Notes under the pieces: generated by a model
Told to the model about the DNA's origin: nothing
Seen by the model: only the letters and a program-made list of their open reading frames with translations
Database searches by the model: none
Made by a program: the position numbers and the translations under genes
DNA from: DASYQD01 sp036005845
GTDB lineage: Bacteria; Acidobacteriota; Thermoanaerobaculia; Multivoradales; JAIOJS01
Assembly (NCBI GenBank): GCA_036005845.1
Contig: DASYQD010000124.1
Span: 116,669 to 180,668 of the forward strand
Length of the DNA: 64,000 nucleotides
Direction of reading: 5' to 3'
In this document: one piece after another, positions 60,859 to 64,000 of the stretch
Position numbering within the stretch: the first letter of the stretch is position 1
Layout: each line of letters starts with the position of its first letter

Positions 60859-60877
60859 AGACCTCGCCAGCTAGAGA
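60846..60877 (+). repeat. 16-bp tandem duplication over a stop codon
   Basis: CCTCGCCAGCTAAAGA at 60846-60861 is followed directly by CCTCGCCAGCTAGAGA at 60862-60877, 15 of 16 identical. The first copy contains the TAA stop of the serine hydrolase. Confidence 0.8.
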
Positions 60878-60899
60878 CCCGATCACAGGAGCTCGAGAC

Positions 60900-62891
60900 A
60901 TGGAGCCGAATCGTCGACTTCCCGCGGCGGCCTCACTCTTCGCCGCCGTGTTGTGCACGATCACCGCGAGTGCGGCATTGGCGCAGGCGCACGAGCACGG
61001 CAGCCCCATGCCGGCCGCGTCGCCGGCCCCGACTGCCGCTTCACCGTCCGTGGCGGCCAGCGGTGCCAGCGCCAGCGACTCGTTCTTCTACCCCGATCCC
61101 GACCCCGGCGTCGCCGCGCTGCCGCAGCGCCGCCAGGACCAGCTCGCTCACGCCGGCGAGATCGGCGCTTTCCACGGCTTCGGCTTCACCGACCGCCTGT
61201 CGCTCTCCGGCATCACCTTCCGCCACGAGGCGGTCGACGACAGCGGCAGGACCTACAAGATGGTGCACTACGACCACGGCAACGGCCTCGCCGTCGCCGA
61301 CGTCGACGGCGACGGCATGCTCGACATCTACTTCGTCACCCAGCTCGGCAGCAATCAGCTCTGGCACAACAACGGCGACGGCCACTTCAGCGACGTCACC
61401 GGGCGCGCCGGCATCGGCCTCATCGACCAGATCAGCGTCACCGCCAGCTTCGCCGACTACGACAACGACGGTGACCCCGACCTCTTCGTCACCACGGTGC
61501 GCAAGGGCAACCACCTCTTCCGCAACGAAGGCAAGAACCGCTTCACCGAGGTCACCAAGGAGGCCGGCGTCGACTACAGCGGCCACTCCTCGGGCGCCGT
61601 CTTCTTCGACTACGACAAGGACGGCAAGCTCGACCTCTTCGTCACCAACGTCGGCCGCTACACGACCGACGTGCAGGGTCGCGGCGGCTTCTTCGTCGGC
61701 ATGGAGGACGCGTTCCAGGGGCACCTGCACCCGGAGCGCAGCGAGCCGAGCATCCTCTACCACAACCTCGGCGGCGGGAAGTTCGAGGACGTGTCCAAGA
61801 CGGTGCTCGAGCACGTGGGCTGGAGCGGGGACGCCACCGCGATCGACGCCAACGCCGACGGCTGGCCCGACCTCTACGTGCTCAGCATGCAGGGCGACGA
61901 CCGCTTCTACCGCAACGACGGCGGCAAGCGCTTCGTCGAGGAGACGGCGCCGCACTTCGCCAAGACGCCGTGGGGAGCGATGGGCGTCAAGGCCCTCGAC
62001 TACGACGACGACGGCCGCGTCGACCTCATGCTCACCGACATGCACTCCGACATGAGCATGGAGGTCGGCGTCGCCGACGAGAAGAAGAAGGCCAACATGC
62101 AGTGGACCGAGCAGATGCTGCAGGGCGGCGAGAACAACGTCTTCGGCAACGCCCTCTTCCACAACCTCGGCGAGGGGCGCTTCGAGGAGGTCTCCGATGC
62201 CATGGGCGTCGAGAACTACTGGCCGTGGGGGCTGTCGGCCGGCGACCTCAACGCCGACGGCTACCAGGACCTGTTCATCACCGCCAGCATGAGCTTCCCC
62301 TTCCGCTACGCGATCAACTCGCTGCTGCTCAACGACGGCGGCAAGGTGTTCCGCGACGCCGAGTTCATCCTCGGCGTCGAGCCGCGGCGCGGCAACCGAA
62401 CACACACCGCCTTCACGGTGTGGGAGTGCGACGGCGCCGACCGCGACAAGACGCCGTGCCAGGGGCGTAGCGGCAAGGTGCGCGGCATGACGACGCTGGG
62501 CAGCCGTGCCTCGGTGCTCTTCGACCTCGACGGCGACGGCGACTTGGACATCGTCACCTCGGACTTCAACGCCGAGCCGCAGGTGCTGGTCTCCGACCTG
62601 GCACAGAAGAAGGCGGACCTGTCGTGGCTGAAGGTGCGCCTGCACGGCGCGCAGAGCAACCGCGACGGTCTCGGCGCCAAGGTGGTGGTCAAGGCGGGCG
62701 GCAAGACGCTCACCCAGTGGTACGACGGCAAGTCCGGCTACCTGTCGCAGAGCTCGATGCCGCTCTACTTCGGGCTCGACGGCGCCAAGACGATCGACAG
62801 CGTCGAGGTGACCTGGCCGTCGGGGATCGTGCAGACGGTGAAGGCGCGGCCGAACACGACGGTCGAGGTGGGCGAGAAGGGCAAGCGCTGA
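60900..62891 (+). CDS. Exported CRTAC-type FG-GAP/ASPIC-UnbV protein
   Basis: 663 residues with a signal peptide (LPAAASLFAAVLCTITASAALAQA, residues about 7-30). A seven-bladed FG-GAP/VCBS-type propeller carries Ca-binding loops such as DVDGDGMLDIYF, DYDNDGDPDLFV, DYDKDGKLDLFV and DLDGDGDLDIV. The C-terminus is an ASPIC/UnbV domain (DGLGAKVVV...VTWPSG). Relatives are abundant in Acidobacteria and Planctomycetes; the function is unknown. AGGAG precedes the ATG by about 8 nt. The stop and the next start share one base (TGATG). Confidence 0.88.
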   Translation: MEPNRRLPAAASLFAAVLCTITASAALAQAHEHGSPMPAASPAPTAASPSVAASGASASDSFFYPDPDPGVAALPQRRQDQLAHAGEIGAFHGFGFTDRLSLSGITFRHEAVDDSGRTYKMVHYDHGNGLAVADVDGDGMLDIYFVTQLGSNQLWHNNGDGHFSDVTGRAGIGLIDQISVTASFADYDNDGDPDLFVTTVRKGNHLFRNEGKNRFTEVTKEAGVDYSGHSSGAVFFDYDKDGKLDLFVTNVGRYTTDVQGRGGFFVGMEDAFQGHLHPERSEPSILYHNLGGGKFEDVSKTVLEHVGWSGDATAIDANADGWPDLYVLSMQGDDRFYRNDGGKRFVEETAPHFAKTPWGAMGVKALDYDDDGRVDLMLTDMHSDMSMEVGVADEKKKANMQWTEQMLQGGENNVFGNALFHNLGEGRFEEVSDAMGVENYWPWGLSAGDLNADGYQDLFITASMSFPFRYAINSLLLNDGGKVFRDAEFILGVEPRRGNRTHTAFTVWECDGADRDKTPCQGRSGKVRGMTTLGSRASVLFDLDGDGDLDIVTSDFNAEPQVLVSDLAQKKADLSWLKVRLHGAQSNRDGLGAKVVVKAGGKTLTQWYDGKSGYLSQSSMPLYFGLDGAKTIDSVEVTWPSGIVQTVKARPNTTVEVGEKGKR

Positions 62892-64000
62892 TGCAGCCGC
62901 GGGACTTGGTGCTCGTCGACGGCGTGCGCACGCCGATGGCGGAGTACAACGGCGCCTTCGCGCAGACCTCCGCGATCGAGCTGGGCGCGCATGCGGCGAA
63001 GGCGCTCTTCGCGCGCACCGGTGTCGAGCCCGCGGCCGTCGACCACGTCGTCATCGGCAACGTCATGCAGACCTCGCCCGACGCCATCTATGGTGCGCGG
63101 CACGTCGCCTTGATGGCGGGAGTGCCGAAGGAGCGGCCGGCGCTGACGGTGAACCGCCTCTGCGGGTCCGGCATGGAGGCGATCGCCAGCGGCGCGCGGC
63201 TCATCCTCGCCGGTGAGGCGACGACGGCGCTCGTCGGCGGCATGGAGAACATGTCGCAGGCGCCGCACGTCATCTGGGGCGCGCGGCAGGGGTTCAAGCT
63301 CGGCCAGGGAAAGCTCGAGGACTCGCTGATGGCGGCCCTCTTCGACAGCTTCTGCGGCTGCTACATGGCGCAGACGAGCAACAACCTGGCGCGCGACTAC
63401 GGCATCACGCGCGAGGAGCAGGACGCCTTCGCGCTCGAGAGCCAGCGGCGCGCGGCGGCGGCGTGGGAGAGCTGCAAGCTGTCGCAGGAGGTGGTGCCGG
63501 TCGAAGTGGGCAGTCGGGCTAGGCCCGACAAGAGGAGCGACCAGGGGAAGCGCGCGCGCAAGGTCGAGCGCGACGACCATCTGCGGCCCGACACCACGAT
63601 GGAAGTGCTTGCGGCGCTGCCGACCGCGTTCGACGAGTCGGGCTTCGTCACCGCCGGCAACGCCTCCGGGATCGTCGATGGCGCCGCGATGATGCTGCTG
63701 ACGACGGAGGCGTGGGCGAAGGCGCGCGGGTTGTCGCCGCTCGGGAGGCTGGTGGCGTGGGCGGCGGTGGGCGTCGAGCCGTCGCGCATGGGCATCGGCC
63801 CGGCGCCGGCGATCCGCGCCGCGCTGGCCAGGGCGGGGATGACGCTCGCCGACCTCGACCTCTTCGAGATCAACGAGGCCTTCGCCGGCGAAGTGCTGGC
63901 GGTGATGCGCGAGCTCGGCATCGACCACGAGCGGCTGAACGTCAACGGCGGAGCCATCGCGCTCGGCCATCCGCTGGGCGCCACGGGCACGCGGCTCACG
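62891..64000 (+). CDS. Acetyl-CoA C-acyltransferase (thiolase), 3' end outside window
   Basis: 370 residues are visible. The thiolase nucleophile is Cys91 in NRLCGSGMEA. Also present are the active-site motifs NEAFAGE and GHPLGATG with their His; the second catalytic Cys would lie just beyond the window. It catalyses Claisen condensation or thiolytic cleavage of 3-ketoacyl-CoA. Around residues 205-222 a basic segment (RARPDKRSDQGKRARK) is unusually Lys/Arg-rich for the family. The ATG shares a base with the CRTAC stop. Both fatty acid degradation and acetoacetyl-CoA synthesis are possible. Confidence 0.92.
   Translation, partial: MQPRDLVLVDGVRTPMAEYNGAFAQTSAIELGAHAAKALFARTGVEPAAVDHVVIGNVMQTSPDAIYGARHVALMAGVPKERPALTVNRLCGSGMEAIASGARLILAGEATTALVGGMENMSQAPHVIWGARQGFKLGQGKLEDSLMAALFDSFCGCYMAQTSNNLARDYGITREEQDAFALESQRRAAAAWESCKLSQEVVPVEVGSRARPDKRSDQGKRARKVERDDHLRPDTTMEVLAALPTAFDESGFVTAGNASGIVDGAAMMLLTTEAWAKARGLSPLGRLVAWAAVGVEPSRMGIGPAPAIRAALARAGMTLADLDLFEINEAFAGEVLAVMRELGIDHERLNVNGGAIALGHPLGATGTRLT

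Overview
The window is about 70% GC, densely packed and mostly housekeeping. A Gram-negative cell plan is implied by lpxB and msbA (lipid A synthesis and export), a class A penicillin-binding protein and an LD-carboxypeptidase. An orphan MacB/FtsX-type permease of the duplicated ADOP kind, a CRTAC/ASPIC-UnbV repeat protein, Asp-box propeller and CHRD secreted proteins, a PknB-like kinase beside TPR/PDZ genes, leucine dehydrogenase, and the orders trpS-scpA-scpB-rluB-cmk and yicC-gmk-rpoZ-coaBC-udg together suggest an uncultured Acidobacteriota (Thermoanaerobaculia-like) or a neighbouring deltaproteobacterial-type lineage. This placement is inference; no rRNA is present.

Layout. 1-12.2 kb: 3' part of mutS, a secreted Asp-box propeller, ssb, dtd, an HU-family gene with an M50 protease, then cinA-thpR-plsY-gpsA and guaA. 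12.2-16.8 kb: a MntA/HepT toxin-antitoxin pair behind a class A PBP, a small membrane protein and a VOC-fold protein. 16.9-25.3 kb: uvrB, a Uma2 nuclease-like gene, an orphan ABC permease, uvrC, a J-like TPR protein and the RNase P RNA. 25.3-30.1 kb: a DUF1440-like membrane protein, a methyltransferase, a polysaccharide deacetylase with a flippase, a large folded inverted-repeat element and ldcA. 30.1-42.9 kb: a cNMP-binding/FHA fusion, recG, trpS, scpA-scpB-rluB-cmk, a CHRD protein, leucine dehydrogenase, queG, rpsA and an IHF-like gene. 43.0-51.2 kb: a tight HIT-TM-TM-lpxB-msbA-yicC-gmk-rpoZ-coaBC-udg run. 51.4-64 kb: a hybrid histidine kinase, a kinase/TPR-PDZ/CPBP-protease cluster, then thrC, a serine hydrolase, a CRTAC protein and the start of a thiolase.

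Gene expression style. Within transcription units, successive genes commonly overlap by 4 bases (ATGA, GTGA or TTGA), which implies translational coupling. At the heads of units, many genes lack a Shine-Dalgarno sequence and instead carry a -10-like hexamer 6-9 nt before the start codon. The same spacing separates a -10 hexamer from the 5' end of the RNase P RNA, so leaderless mRNAs are likely. A minority (ssb, rpsA, the CHRD gene, leucine dehydrogenase, the ABC permease) have clear Shine-Dalgarno sites.

Most unusual element. Bases 28883-29085, between the divergent flippase and ldcA genes, can fold into a three-way junction: a 41-position stem (37 Watson-Crick pairs plus one G-U) carrying two hairpin arms. 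No gene explains it. No CRISPR array, prophage, insertion sequence, rRNA or tRNA was recognised.
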